A stretch of DNA of 64,000 nucleotides from Astropecten irregularis (GCA_963971285.1 OZ020252.1:11073662-11137661); one strand, 5' to 3'. Counted from the first letter of the stretch, positions 27,101 through 53,629 are shown. The notes: generated from the letters alone by a model not told the origin. A program made the numbers and translations.

Positions 27101-30100
27101 TTGCAGGTGACTGGTAGAGTAAATACCCTAATACCAGACTATAATAGTAAATCAAGAAGCATAGTACATGTACATACCCTAACAGCAAATGGACTACCAC
27201 TGTCTCCAAAGCAGGAGTCTCTTGCTCTGGGTCTATCATCAGATACTGCACAAAACATCCTATTAGTAATCATGGCTTGATGACGATTATTACATATCTG
27301 CTGGTCCATCACTAGAAGCCGTACCTGTAATAACCAACAGTGTTACATTAGGCCATAAAAAAAATTGTTGTATTGGAGTAACAGAGGGTTGGAAAATAGG
27401 GTAGGGCGGGCAGATTTTTTTACTTTTTTTGTTTAATTTTTCCTGTATTAAATGTTTTTTTCCTGTATATCACAGTATTTGACGAGTCAAATAAAGACAA
27501 GAAATGACATAACAACTTTAACCAGTCTGGTTTCCATCTTATGCTCCTTTTAACTTAAGCTTTTAATCTAAGGTGACCATATTTTGTTGAGATGATCCGG
27601 GGACAGTGATCCGTATCCTGGGGGAGGGGTATAATTTTGAAAATATTTTGAATCCAGATGGTGTCTATATGCAAAATGGTGGCATCTATGGACATCTTGT
27701 CTAGTTGACATGAGTGGGTTACATACTTACATGAGTATGTCTCATCATGACTTCTCTGAAGAATGGATCTTCTTCAGCACAGCATTTGATGTATATATTT
27801 TTTTTAGGACATTTACAATTTTCAGGGGCATTTTGTCGAATCAGGGACATTTTCGGGGAAAATTTTTCATTGGGACGGCACTGTCAAGTCGGGGACTGTC
27901 CCCGAAAATCTGGGACATCTGGTCACCTTATTTTAATCTGCATACAAATTTACGATTTCTTTTTTTTTTCCCCGATTTTTATTTTTTATTTTATTTATTT
28001 ATTTTTTTTTTTGGTTTAAAATGTTTAGGGTCGGGGCATATTTTTGGGTCGGGCGGGTTACGCCAATACAACAATTTTTTTTATGGCCTTATGCTGTTAA
28101 GATTACAAGATAACCTGTCACACTTTATCTGCATTTCAAGGCCATTATGGTGTGGTGAATCTCATAATCATCATTTAAACTAAGAAGATGAATTGTAAAG
28201 AACTACTGCACAATAAAATGCACACTACAGGCCCATTCAGACACTCTGGAAAAGCGCGATTTGAATAGCAATATGAATCGCAATTATTTTCTAGCATGTC
28301 CACACAGGCAGAAATGGCACAACCGAAATCGAACCGGTTCAATTTCTTAATCATACTGCGCGCGCATGCAAAGTTTTCGAAGCTTGACCTGAATTTGACG
28401 ACAAATAATTGCGACTATTTACAAAAAGATGCACTATTAGTGGTGCGTGAATTGCAATAAGAAATCAAATTGTGACCCAAATAATCTTGATTATTGGTAT
28501 GTGTGTGAACGGGGCTTATATACAGACTTCCTGTAAGGATATTGAAAGACATTTGATTCCTGTGTGTAAAATGCAACATGAATTACCCTCCTGAGATATC
28601 TAGTAGTAGTATTTGTTCTTTCTGCAATACGTCCCCATCCAGTAATGAAGCCTCTTGTTCTTGCTTTAAGCAGGTTCATTGCACGCATCTCACTGGGTAG
28701 ACAAACTAGTCAGGAAAAAACAAAATATCTGCAAACTCAAACATCTAACATCTTATATGTCTCAGGTTGCAGCATTGCTAAATGTTGCCTCGTATCTTCA
28801 ATAATCCTTGGGATATAGCGGTATATGTGAATGGTTTCATGGCTTCTGACTGCCAAACAAACAAAGATAATTGACTATTAGAGACACCGCCAACATAGGG
28901 CTGGATAGCTCAGTTGGTAAGAGTGCCTGTCGTTGGTTCAAAACCTATTCTAGTAAATTTTTCGTTGTTAATCCTTAAAATTTCCAGTTAATCCAGTCAG
29001 TTTCCCTTGTGGTTGTTTGACGATTACCGGTACCATATACTTCCATTATACTTCAGCTGTACATACATGTATGCCTAGACCATATTTTAAATCTGACAAG
29101 GTCCACAATGTCTCAAGAATTGGAGCATTCATATCATTTGACAAATCGATAATTCAAAATTGTGTGAGCTGTACAAGGTTATATTTGCATACAATTGATA
29201 CATTTATTGCAGATTTTGTCTGTCTCTATCATCTATTGGTTGGAAGCCTGTCATGTGACACTATTGCATCAATGTTTTTAAGACCCCAGATTATAGGTAA
29301 GGGCAGCTGCTACATCTACATGCAAGTCCTTAGCTAATTCAAAAGTGTTTTGCAAATGACAAGAGCTGTCAAGATGGCACCTACTAGGAACGATGAAGTC
29401 AGTGAAGGTGACTGGCTGTCTCAGTTTGATCAGAGCAATATCTGAGTCAAATGTAACCTCATTATATTCAGGATTAATAATGATCTCCTCAACCTGCAAA
29501 ATCCTCTCTGTTCCCTCTTCCTGCACAAACAAAAGAAAGAAAAATCAGATTAAAACTGACTTCAATTGATTTCAACTTCCATCGGGAGTAGTGTCGTATT
29601 GAGCAATTTATTCATACATGTGTAGCTGGTAATAATACCTGCACGAGTCATTTCAGTATCTCATTTCAACCAACCTTTAAGATGTCATACTCTCCAAGAC
29701 GTACTACCATGTGCTCTTTAAGGCTCTTCTTGAACACAGAAAAGCAATGTGCAGCTGTCAAGACCCATTGATGGTTGAGCAAAACTCCACCACAGAAATG
29801 ACTGTTGGTCTTGGTGTTCCATAGTAACGCCATCCATGGTGCTTGTCCTTCCTCTGTCACTTTACCTCCAATAATCTTACCTCTCAGACGTGGAAGACCA
29901 CAGGCTACTGGATCTGCAAATATTCAACAGCATAATGCCTCACTTTTATAATATCATCAGCATTCATCACTGACAAACTATAAACCCTCAAGTTATGGCA
30001 GGCTGATCAATATAATGTTGACTAAAATCACGGTTTAAAATCAAGAAAAGAAGTCAAAGTTTCAAAATGTCTTCAGAAAGTTACAGTATGTCTCACAGCA

Positions 30101-32711
30101 AAAGAAATCATTAATGGATTCCATTTAACTACAAATATGTTCACATATTCAAACACTGCAATTCATCATCATTGACATTAACAATACTAATACACATACC
30201 GGGGTACATGTAGGTACGTGTTGCATATATCTGAACATTCAGCATGCTCATCTACAATCTAATCATCATTCTAGATTCAGTTCAAATTTCATTTAAAATT
30301 TTGATCAGAAATCCTGTTTTGCCTTTTGCAGGTATTATCAGCAGCTGAAAGTTTTTTAAGAATCAGATTGAAAAACACATGACCTGTAATTTTCTAATTT
30401 GTATGTTGTTTGTGTCTGATTTCAACAAAAACAAATCAGACAGAAATAAAAACATACTTCTGTACATATCTTTTTAAACATAGGCACCAACCCTGCATTT
30501 AAGTATATATTGGTAAAATGTTCTTCAAGATATGTCCAAGATATTTTCAACAAAAATTAAGTTCTTGTGGTCTTTTCTTTGGGCCAGTAGAGGAATATAA
30601 TGATTCTGAAAAAAAGCCACAACCACCAACAGAAACCACAAATGAGTGAACTCACAGCTATGAAGTGGCCGAGCATCATCACTAGAGGGCGCTACATCCA
30701 AATAGATGTTTTTTTGGATCAAGTACCGATTTCGAATTCCAAGACAGGTATAATGACCCCTGTCATTGTACTGAGTATTGAGAACCAATAAGCCTTCTCC
30801 CTTGATGATGAAGACACGTTGTTCATGGTAGGCATTAGATACCTCTATAGCTTTTCCATCTTTCTGCCAGTCCAAATATGTGGGATTCTCAATGATACAT
30901 TCAAAGTAAACGTCGGAATCTGCTGAGACAGTTACATTCTGGGACACAATGTCACGGGGAAATCCTGTATAAAAAAGAGAAGAACAAAGACAGATTCCAA
31001 AAAATAAATACAAATACCAAAGTCTTCAGAACATACAGAAACTACCTGTGCTTATAATCACAGGAAAAGACACATACAGGAATTTAGTATCAAGTGGAGA
31101 CATGGCTCAAGTTCAGATTGTGAACGCATTATCTGGTGGTAGGTTGAACATGTCTCCACAGGGAAATTCTAAACGTGTACCATAGCCTGTTATTTTTACT
31201 AGGTCTCCACAAGGTTTTCACAAAACTGATATTTAGAATTAACTCAAAAAGAGGAATTTTCAATGAGTCAAGGTATATAGGCCTACTTATCAGTCGCAAA
31301 GAGAAGTGTTTTATATAAGGGACGTTTGCTAGAAATGTCAAATTCCTAAGAAAGTGATTCTGGTTCATATGGGAGTGATTTTTCGTCGTGAAGATAGAAT
31401 TATGCAAATTAGGTTTGGCCATCACAGACAAAGATAAGCACTGTATGCCTACTCTGTGCTTTTTTAGTGCACAATTGAAAAAAAAACATACAGTGCTGGC
31501 TCAGATGGGATTCGAACCCAACATCCTGCTTTGAATAATAAAAATAATAGGCTTTCCTTTCACCGATGTGCGATATTGAATTTGATTAAGGCGATTTACT
31601 CTGCTAACCCCAGCTAGCTTGGTGGATCTGCACTATAAGCAGTCTGAGGTCGTGGGTTCGAATCCCACCTGAGCCGGCGCATGATTTTTTCATGCACTCA
31701 AACAATACATACACATGTATGTAGTTCCTTGAACTTGAAGATATAATTTTTATCTAACGTTACATTCTCAGTTTTGGTAAAACAGTTGCCTGCAATATCA
31801 GACATGTCTGAGTTGCGATGATCGTAACCCCTTACTGGCCCTTAGAACGGGTCCAAGTCCCCGTATAAGGTGTATTGTTGATTGTGCAATCCCATGCAAA
31901 GCATCATGGGGTGGAAAAGGGCTCATCATGTGCGAGTCAAGTATAGTGGATTAGCTCTTTTAAAGGGTGCCCCCTGTTGAAATATCAAAAATAAACCCTA
32001 TATTGTCAATGTCACACCAAGTGTTACGATCATCGCAACTAGTTCAACCGCTGCCAACCAACCACTTTCGGTGATTGTAAAGTTTGGGACCCGTATTTTC
32101 AACTGTGAATAAGTTCCGTAATGCATATGCTGTGCATCATAACACAGGATCAGGAGGGTCCCGACTTAACAATCGCCCCACTTTCTGCTTTCAAACCCAC
32201 ATTGCTGGTAGGCCCTATTTCTATTCAATGAATTAAAAACATAAAAAGTAGTAAATACCAAAAGTTAGTATTTATACAAATAAAAGATACTAAAGAAAAG
32301 AAAACTGACATTAACTTAATTTAAGTCAATTTATTTTGTATTAAATGATATAGGCCTAGGCCCTCTATAAATGTGAAATAAAATCTTGATTTCCCAATCC
32401 TGAAATGTTAACAAGTTGTCTATTTCTACCTCCATGGTTCTAGTGAAAGTTCTGTAGGCCTAGGCCTATTCTCAAAGCCAATCAAGCCATCGTGAAATCT
32501 GTTGACAAACACAAAACACTGAGCTGGTGGAAACAAATTGCGGTTTAAATATCAAATCATATAGCCAGGAACATCTGTATGATCAAATGTTGTCAAATGA
32601 TGAATGAACATCATGCTTACCTTCAGCAGGAAACTGATCAACTCTTTGTAAACAACAACGTCTAACAAGTGCCAAGAACAACACCACAAACATCTCATGC
32701 AACACCTTCAT
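18198..32711 (-). CDS. Secreted Ig-domain / trypsin-like serine protease with novel C-terminal region
   Basis: Eleven exons join in phase on the minus strand: 32621-32711, 30656-30964, 29675-29913, 29385-29520, 28587-28705, 27178-27324, 25194-25338, 23952-24056, 23060-23278, 19793-20106, 18198-18419 (stop), giving 681 residues. Order: signal peptide 1-25; one Ig domain with C53, W63, DRGHYTC and C104; CGLP linker; activation site before IIGG at 147; trypsin domain with H189 (TAAHC), D240 (DIAL) and S340 (GDSGS, where most family members have GDSGG), D334 predicting cleavage after Arg/Lys; VSWGVGC and YTRV end the fold near 385. Then follow a 35-residue Gln/Glu/Leu coiled coil, a Ser/Pro stretch with a Cys-rich module (about 431-515), and a 165-residue domain with a [14 protein letters not shown]-type core and [10 protein letters not shown]. 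Probably an extracellular protease or immune/coagulation-like factor. An alternative donor at 25206 removes four residues. Confidence 0.88.
18604..18772. mobile_element. Foldback MITE with GGTAGGTTTGC arms
   Basis: GAAGGTAGGTTTGCTGTGACA at the left pairs with TGTCACCGCAAACCTACCTTC at the right. The centre holds TTCTGAGAAGAACTG, itself a short palindrome. It lies in the 3' part of the protease gene, upstream of the last exon's neighbour. The TTTGCGG-CACCATGTAA motif also appears in the element at 56867. Confidence 0.75.
18860..18890 (+). repeat. (ATAA)n microsatellite
   Basis: Tandem AATA/ATAA units directly after GGTTAATAAATA. Possibly the A-rich tail of an inserted element. Confidence 0.85.
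19407..19614. repeat. 208-bp nearly perfect hairpin
   Basis: Arms of about 95 bp match almost base for base (ATTCAGATTCTCTGAATTTC, AATGGGGGCAGCAGACAAAT, GGCTCCCATATCTGAC and complements), with a tiny loop at AAAAGGCT. It lies in the last intron of the protease gene. The low divergence between arms indicates recent formation or gene conversion. Confidence 0.85.
20249..22129. mobile_element. Large palindromic element with GGGTCATTCCGTGTCAA ends
   Basis: Two arms of about 690 bp are inverted copies (20249-20935 and 21415-22129) around a 480-bp centre. Ends GGGTCATTCCGTGTCAA/TTGACACGGAATGACCC are exact, and ATCA flanks both sides (20245-20248, 22130-22133). A poly-G run (20892-20907) in the left arm faces a poly-C run (21444-21463) in the right. 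No transposase is encoded; short open frames in the arms are chance. It occupies an intron of the protease gene. The class is uncertain. Confidence 0.8.
21291..21411. mobile_element. Hairpin MITE nested in the large palindrome
   Basis: GCCCTGTTTGTTTAATGCAC is matched by GTGCGTTAAACAAACAGGCC. The interior contains GGATCCGGATC. It lies in the asymmetric centre of the 20249-22129 element, so it inserted there later. Confidence 0.65.
22222..22436. mobile_element. Foldback MITE with TTTCATAGAGCT ends
   Basis: TTTCATAGAGCTACTTATGCAC and its near complement (GTGTGCTTAAGCAGCTCTATGAAA, split by a few mismatches) bound the element. The ends resemble the TTTCAC-AAGCCC type found at 50561 and 51421. Confidence 0.55.
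24228..24310 (+). mobile_element. tRNA-like SINE fragment
   Basis: GGTAGAGCACTGCTACAG is followed by CCAGGTTCAAATCCCAC and then AGTCAGTTTCTTTATC. A-box and B-box remnants are in the right spacing, and the layout is that of the repeats at 28863 and 39013. Confidence 0.5.
25674..26029. mobile_element. TTAA-type MITE, family 1 (old diverged copy)
   Basis: Flanked by TTAA at 25670-25673 and 26030-26033. It is 356 bp, the family length, and retains TTTAACGGTATGTT, CAGCACCATCTTA and TGTGAACATTTCTGTTT. The left end is strongly diverged. It lies in an intron of the protease gene. Confidence 0.6.
27351..28088. mobile_element. Harbinger-type element with TTA target duplication
   Basis: Ends GGCCATAAAAAAAATTGTTG and the inverted copy at the right are flanked by TTA on both sides (27348-27350, 28089-28091). 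Subterminal GGGTCGGGCGGG-like sequence recurs at both ends. A second element is inserted inside it (27569-27930). No transposase. It lies in an intron of the protease gene, directly upstream of the exon carrying the catalytic serine. Confidence 0.75.
27569..27930. mobile_element. hAT-type MITE nested in the Harbinger-type element
   Basis: Inverted ends TAAGGTGACCA/TGGTCACCTTA are flanked by an exact 8-bp direct repeat TTTTAATC (27561-27568, 27931-27938), the hAT hallmark. Subterminal CGGGGACAGT and GGGGACTGTCCCCG are related. The 362-bp body has no transposase. Confidence 0.8.
28230..28517. repeat. Decayed MITE with CGCAATTATTTTCTA core
   Basis: The segment from CCCATTCAGACAC to GTGTGTGAACGGGGCT has weak inverted ends. 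It shares the GAATCGCAATAATTTTC-TCCACA block with the repeat next to the EZH2 start (51910-52035). Confidence 0.45.
28863..29035 (+). mobile_element. tRNA-derived SINE-like repeat
   Basis: AAAGATAATTGACTATTAG, then GGATAGCTCAGTTGGTAAGA (A box) and GTTGGTTCAAAACC (B box), then ATCCAGTCAGTTTCCCTTGT. The same order occurs at 39013-39200, defining one SINE family with a conserved 3' region. Confidence 0.65.
31430..31700. mobile_element. Inverted pair of tRNA-like SINE units
   Basis: A minus-strand unit (GGCTCAGATGGGATTCGAACC around 31498) and a plus-strand unit (GTGGGTTCGAATCCCACC around 31652) lie back to back. The first unit and its CACCGA flank resemble the hairpin at 61334-61498; the second resembles 15535. 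Confidence 0.6.
31810..32041. mobile_element. Mutator-like MITE with GTTGCGATGATCGTAAC ends
   Basis: AGTTGCGATGATCGTAAC at the left and GTTACGATCATCGCAACTA at the right are inverted repeats. The ends match those of the elements at 53960-55973 and 58762-58831. No target duplication is clear here. It lies in the first intron of the protease gene. Confidence 0.75.
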
Positions 32712-33478
32712 GATAAACTAGGTTCCGTAGCACTCGATTCTGTATTGTAATTCGTTGGCACACAATTGTGGTAAGATGATAGAAAGGCTACAGCGATGAC
32801 TGAGGATCGATAGTTCTAGTTTAGTTCACTTTCAAGTCCATGATGCAGCCTGCTCAACTGCCAAACTGGGCCCAAACTTGAAGACACAACTAACAATGAG
32901 CTAGTGCTACAGTCAGTGTCAGTCTGTTGCCACTTGGATTGGGCACTTCTAGTTCTGTCACCAACGGCCAACCAGCTGAAATCACTGGTCTGCGTCGCAT
33001 TTTCCCTGAAGGCAGCTATCAAAAAGAATTGTACACACGCAATAAATGGGTGATTTAATACGCACCTTAAAAAAAATCAAAGTTTCAAGGAAATAAAGGC
33101 CAAGGTCATCCGTGATCAGTTTTGGTTCACGAATCAGAACTTGTGATTTCATATAATGCGCACTGTACTAGCAGTTGCACTGTTTATGCACACTGTGCTA
33201 TTGTATACGTGCACATGTCACGGTGTGTACACAACGTGGTAAATCACAGTGTACTTAGTAGTCTTGGTTCGAGGCTATATAAACACGTCCCATTGTATTC
33301 TAAGTTCATACTTCACGGGGTCAGGGGTCGCCGATCTACAGAAGTGCCTAGAAAGAAGGCATTCAACTTGAAATGAGTGTAACTTGGGGCAATAAATCAT
33401 TACTAGTAAACACTCGTTAGAAACAAGCAAATGACTGAATTTTCATGGAAATTGTATAAAATTCCAATCCTCGATTAA

Positions 33479-33839
33479 AGGTAATAATCATGTTTTGGTT
33501 TTTGTCAATGAAATGCAGATTCATGGTCAAAAATACCAAGACAGATACAGCAACAGTCATCTATGACTCACAGTCCCATACACTTCCCCATTTAACTTTT
33601 TGAAAAAAAAACAGTGAAAACGCCCATGGAATCTTTTAACCATTACTTAGATCTTTTAAAGATAAAAAAAAAATCCAGTCATTTGTTTGACTAATTTATG
33701 GATAAATACAGCATTTCAGGCTGAACAAAATTAACAGTATGTTTCTATAGCACCATCTTTATACCATTATAAGTTATAGGTAAGTCTGTGAACATTACTG
33801 TTTTGGTTTCGGATTTCCAACCAAAGTATGATACTACCT
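33479..33839. mobile_element. TTAA-type MITE, family 1
   Basis: It starts after TTAA with AGGTAATAATCATGTTTTGG and ends CCAAAGTATGATACTACCTT; the right TTAA is mutated. The body keeps the family motifs CAGTCCCATAC, GATCTTTTAAAGAT and CAGCACCATC-type blocks with small indels. Confidence 0.75.
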
Positions 33840-34926
33840 TCATTTTTTTCAAGAGAATGAATACTGCAGATTTCTTTTAGTAATTGATTCCACAATGTAT
33901 GTGCTGCATGTGAAATAGACCTGTCCCCTTTTCGTTTTATCATAATCAAAAATGGCACTATATTAAATTGCTGGAAGAATATCTAGAGGAATAGAGGATT
34001 TTATTCATTTGGCTTAGAAAGATAAATTTCCTGATATGACATCAAATTAACATCAACATAAAAGAGAAATACATGGAAAGTATTGCTTCAACAATGAGAT
34101 GTTTTAATTGTTCAAAATGCATTATTTACAAGCCAAATTTTAATCCACAAATTTAATATCAACAAATTAATTCATTCATCAAAACAAATAAAAACTTAAT
34201 TTACTGAAAAGTCGGTCACCAGTTACTAATATTTTAACAAATACTTTTGTCGGAAATATTGTTTAATATTGGTAACTGGTATCAGTGTTTTATCTGACTT
34301 TTTTATCTCCATTTTACATCAGGATCATACATCAAACATGGATCATGATTATTTCCCACATGCAATTCATCAAAAATATCATTTAATCAATCAAAACTAA
34401 GCTACAGAATCCTCATCCAATTACAAAACTGAGATGTGATGATTCAAGCACATGATGAGATTGAGTTCGGCACTGCATCATGCGATATCATATCAACTGT
34501 CAATCAAGGACTGTGCATACAGGCACAATAGATCAATCCTAACAACCTATTGTCTTGATCATTGTATTAGGATAATGCTTTGTTCTTCATCATAACATTT
34601 CAAGTGATCCTCTGCCAAAACTTCCAAGCTTACATTTGTGTTTAAACAAAATAGGATTCACATAACATTTCAGACTCATAACAAACATGTAATGTACATT
34701 ATTGCAATTACACACTCACTCCCTTATCGCACAACATCATTTATCATTGTTAAAACACACACTAAAGTCACATCTTGTCCAAATTGAAATCTTGTACAAG
34801 TGTTCTTGCTAATAATATTAGTATTCCATGAAAATCCAAAATAAGTCAGCCTAACATTGTTATTTTGTTGAATTGTATCAAGTGGTTATTTACACCCTTA
34901 AATTCCACTTTCCAGTGTTTTGTTAA

Positions 34927-35284
34927 AGGGTTGGTACAGAACTGGGTTTTGCGACAAAACTGTTGCTGACAGTGAAAGCACATTATGTAATTCATCATAT
35001 ACCTTAACTGACAAACCTGTAGAAGTTTGAGGTCAATCAGCCATCTGGGTCACGAGAAAATAGTGAAAACACGTTTACACATTTCAACGAATCATGAATA
35101 AAACGCTTCGAAGCGCTTTATTCCAATCGGAAAATAGTTTCATTTATTTCTCAACGAATATGGCATTTAAGACAAAAACATTTCACGGGATGTTTTCTCC
35201 TATCGTCACCATTATACTGTGTAAGTTTTATGTGAATCTGTGATCTTGAAGTGTATTTTGTCTAACCAATTCTGTACCATCCCT
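34927..35284. mobile_element. TTAA-type MITE, family 2 (copy 2)
   Basis: Ends AGGGTTGGTACAGAACTGG and CCAATTCTGTACCATCCCT lie between TTAA repeats (34923-34926, 35285-35288). It is the reverse-orientation copy of 3265-3579 and carries the palindrome CGCTTCGAAGCG. On the minus strand it offers AATAAA hexamers that could end EZH2 transcripts. Confidence 0.8.
35117..35148 (-). promoter_or_regulatory. Candidate EZH2 polyadenylation signals inside a MITE
   Basis: On the minus strand AATAAA occurs at 35117-35122 and 35143-35148, about 400-430 bases past the EZH2 stop. The nearest upstream variant, ATTAAA, is at 35284-35289, at the edge of the same MITE. I see no perfect hexamer between 35290 and the stop. 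Confidence 0.35.
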
Positions 35285-35546
35285 TTAATAATCTTATTGG
35301 ATAATTTTATGTGAAACAAAAAATGAACAATTGGATATTTTGTGTCCAGCATGTTTAGGGATCTTAGCAAACAATGTGGTCCATGGCTGAAAGACAAACC
35401 CCACATTAAAGACAGGAAAAAACTTGCACCAAAAATGAATATGTGCCATCTCTATAAAATCCAGTCCTCCTATAAACAATAAACAAGCCTTAATTATAAA
35501 AAAGACCCTTTTTCACAAGTATGACCTTCAAGCTCTTGCGTAGTAT

Positions 35547-51797
<16,251 letters not shown>

Positions 51798-51909
51798 GGT
51801 TATCTGTCTGCATCAAATGGAGGACAACTTTCTTCAAAATCTGTATCAAACAATAATTCAGATTTGATGTGGGGTTACAAGAACACATTTATAGGTGAGC
51901 AATGAGAGA

Positions 51910-52035
51910 TCAATAGGCCCGTCCACAAACACAATGAAAAAGTACAATTTGAATCGCAATAATATTCTGGTGTATCCACATAGGTGGTGTAGTAGCAAGT
52001 CAAATCGTGCGCGTGCGTGTTTGGGAATCGTGCGA
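51910..52035. repeat. Decayed MITE next to the EZH2 start
   Basis: GAATCGCAATAATATTCTGG and TCCACATAGG match the repeat at 28230-28517. It includes GTGCGCGTGCGTG. It starts about 115 bases upstream of the EZH2 ATG, so it lies in the presumed first intron or 5' UTR. Confidence 0.45.
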
Positions 52036-52307
52036 TGATTTGGTGCCGGCAAATCAATGGGTTAGGATTTTCATTTGTTTGTGCTTGTTTTCAGCCTTTT
52101 TAGTGAAGTTCTTTATATTCATGCAAAGACAAAAGACCATAGCAGAGAGGGTAGCAACTTTTGGCCAGTGTTATTGTTGCGCGTTTGCTTCATCAAGCAC
52201 CTTTTCTTTGACCCCCAAGTCAGTCAACTATCCCCAAAACCGGGGAAAAAACTTTATAAAAACATCAGTCTTGCAAACAAGATGCGAAGAGTCCTCAAAA
52301 ATAGTCC

Positions 52308-52392
52308 AACCCTAGTTGCCCTAACCCTAGTTGCCCTAACCCTAGCGAACCTAACCCTAGCGAGCCTAACCCTAGCGAGCCTAACCCTAGGT
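52308..52392 (+). repeat. 15-bp minisatellite containing the telomere motif CCCTAA
   Basis: Five full and one partial 15-bp units begin at 52308, 52323, 52338, 52353, 52368 and 52383. The first two read AACCCTAGTTGCCCT, the later ones AACCCTAGCGARCCT. Each junction recreates CCTAACCCTA, the complement of TTAGGG. Open reading frames through it are artefacts of the 15-bp period. Confidence 0.9.
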
Positions 52393-52427
52393 AGTAGAGT
52401 CCACTGGCTGGACCAATTCTTGTTCCA

Positions 52428-52449
52428 CCCCCCCCCCCCCCCCCCCCCC
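52428..52449 (+). repeat. Poly-C tract
   Basis: Twenty-two C residues in a row, 36 bases after the telomere-like minisatellite. Similar C or G runs occur at 20892, 21444 and 36843. Confidence 0.95.
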
Positions 52450-52776
52450 GAAATAAATTGTCGCATAGCCCTGATGACCACCTGTCACAACCCCTGGCTG
52501 TGAACTCAACAATCTTGAAGCATTCAACGATTGCTCCTTGCTTACTTTGAAGACTTAAAGGAACTACGATGCACATATCGATCCATGGATGCATTACATA
52601 TATGGATACCATGCTAAAACTGCATAAACAAAATGGCCGCCCCTCCTCCAAGATTGGCCTGTATTTCGAAAAGGGTTCAATTTTGTTCAATTTTTTTTGC
52701 AGATTCATGGTCAGTGGCCACTTTCCTTTGTCTTAAGGGCGGTTTTATAAGAAAATAAAATACTTTATGCACTATA

Positions 52777-53249
52777 AAGGGTGCAGACCAGTAAATAGGC
52801 CCAAATCGGTCCGCGGAGCTCATTAAATTTTGTGTATACCCTCAAAATCTTTTCTCTTAAAGCATCTGGTGAGCCCTACGTGGTAAGTCTTGTAGACAAA
52901 ATGGATGGAACCTGATCACCAGAGTTTGGACTTTCACCTTTGAGCCGTTTGGATGAAATCAAGCCATAAATTCGCTCTATTTTTGCCCTGTAATTGAGGG
53001 GTACTATTTTTGGTCTGGAACCGGTCAACTCTGCCGTTTTAGGGGTATTTTTCTTTGACTGTACTTTTCGGCAAAAAGTCATCTGTTAACCTATAGAAAA
53101 TTGAAAAGAAAATGAAAATTGAAGTTTTCACCTTTATTTTGCCGTATTGGTCGATTGCCTCAGAAACTTCTGATTATCTTTAATATTTTTTTTTAATTGG
53201 CCATTTTGCGTGGGAGCCTATGGGAATTTATTTACTGGTCTGCACCCTT
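52777..53249. mobile_element. MITE with AAGGGTGCAGACCAGTAAATA ends
   Basis: AAGGGTGCAGACCAGTAAAT and ATTTACTGGTCTGCACCCTT are exact inverted ends. The body contains AAAATGGATGGAACC and TTTGAGCCGTTTGGATGAA, shared with the partial copy at 58090-58445. 473 bp, no coding capacity. Confidence 0.8.
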
Positions 53250-53490
53250 GAAGTAGGGCTGTGAATGGCGACCAGGCTGAGAGACAGATTTTAAAAAAGA
53301 GCCATCACAGCCCTATGTGCGGGGCTAGGTACGAGACTAACCAGCCCATGTTAGGCCTAGGAGTAGGACCATGGATGAAGGAACACATGTGTTCCTTCCT
53401 CCATGCATGCCATGGGCATGGTAGGACTGACGTTACTTGTTAGGCCTACTTTAAGTTTAACTGAAGTTAAATTTAAGACTAATAAGAGGG

Positions 53491-53629
53491 TTACCTCAGT
53501 TTAGTACACCCAGGGTAGCTGGTACCCAGCTAGTACAGTAAACTAACTTACCTAAATATAACTGAGTCTCGGTAGGGGGCCTAGCCTACCACTACCAGCT
53601 AACCTAAGTGTACTAAACTGCTGAGGTAG
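53491..53629. repeat. Foldback repeat
   Basis: TTACCTCAGTTTAGTACACC and TAGCTGGTA pair with TACCAGCTA and AAGTGTACTAAACTG-CTGAGGTA on the right. The loop is about 60 bp. Confidence 0.7.

Larger units (their letters stand above)
32712..35546. other. Intergenic interval between protease 5' end and EZH2 3' end
   Basis: It contains the unannotated 5' UTR and promoter of the protease gene on its left and the 3' UTR of EZH2 on its right, with two MITEs (33479, 34927). The rest is AT-rich with no coding exon. No obvious TATA box is positioned for the protease start. Confidence 0.6.

Noticed and set aside
27710-28183. 157-codon open frame with Phe-rich sequence
   Set aside because: It lies across the nested MITEs and T-rich tracts; composition is an artefact of TTT runs.
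28905-28950. Possible functional tRNA gene
   Set aside because: A and B boxes are present but the flanks give no acceptor stem, and the same unit with the same 3' region recurs at 39013, so it is a SINE.
32816-33022. 68-codon minus-strand frame just upstream of the protease start
   Set aside because: No signal peptide or domain, and the protease signal peptide exon at 32621-32711 already gives a good start; likely 5' UTR or promoter.
52254-52708. Open frames of up to 142 codons across 52075-52708 with VALTLVALTLA-type repeats
   Set aside because: The frames are kept open by the 15-bp minisatellite and the poly-C tract; no conserved motif or splice context.
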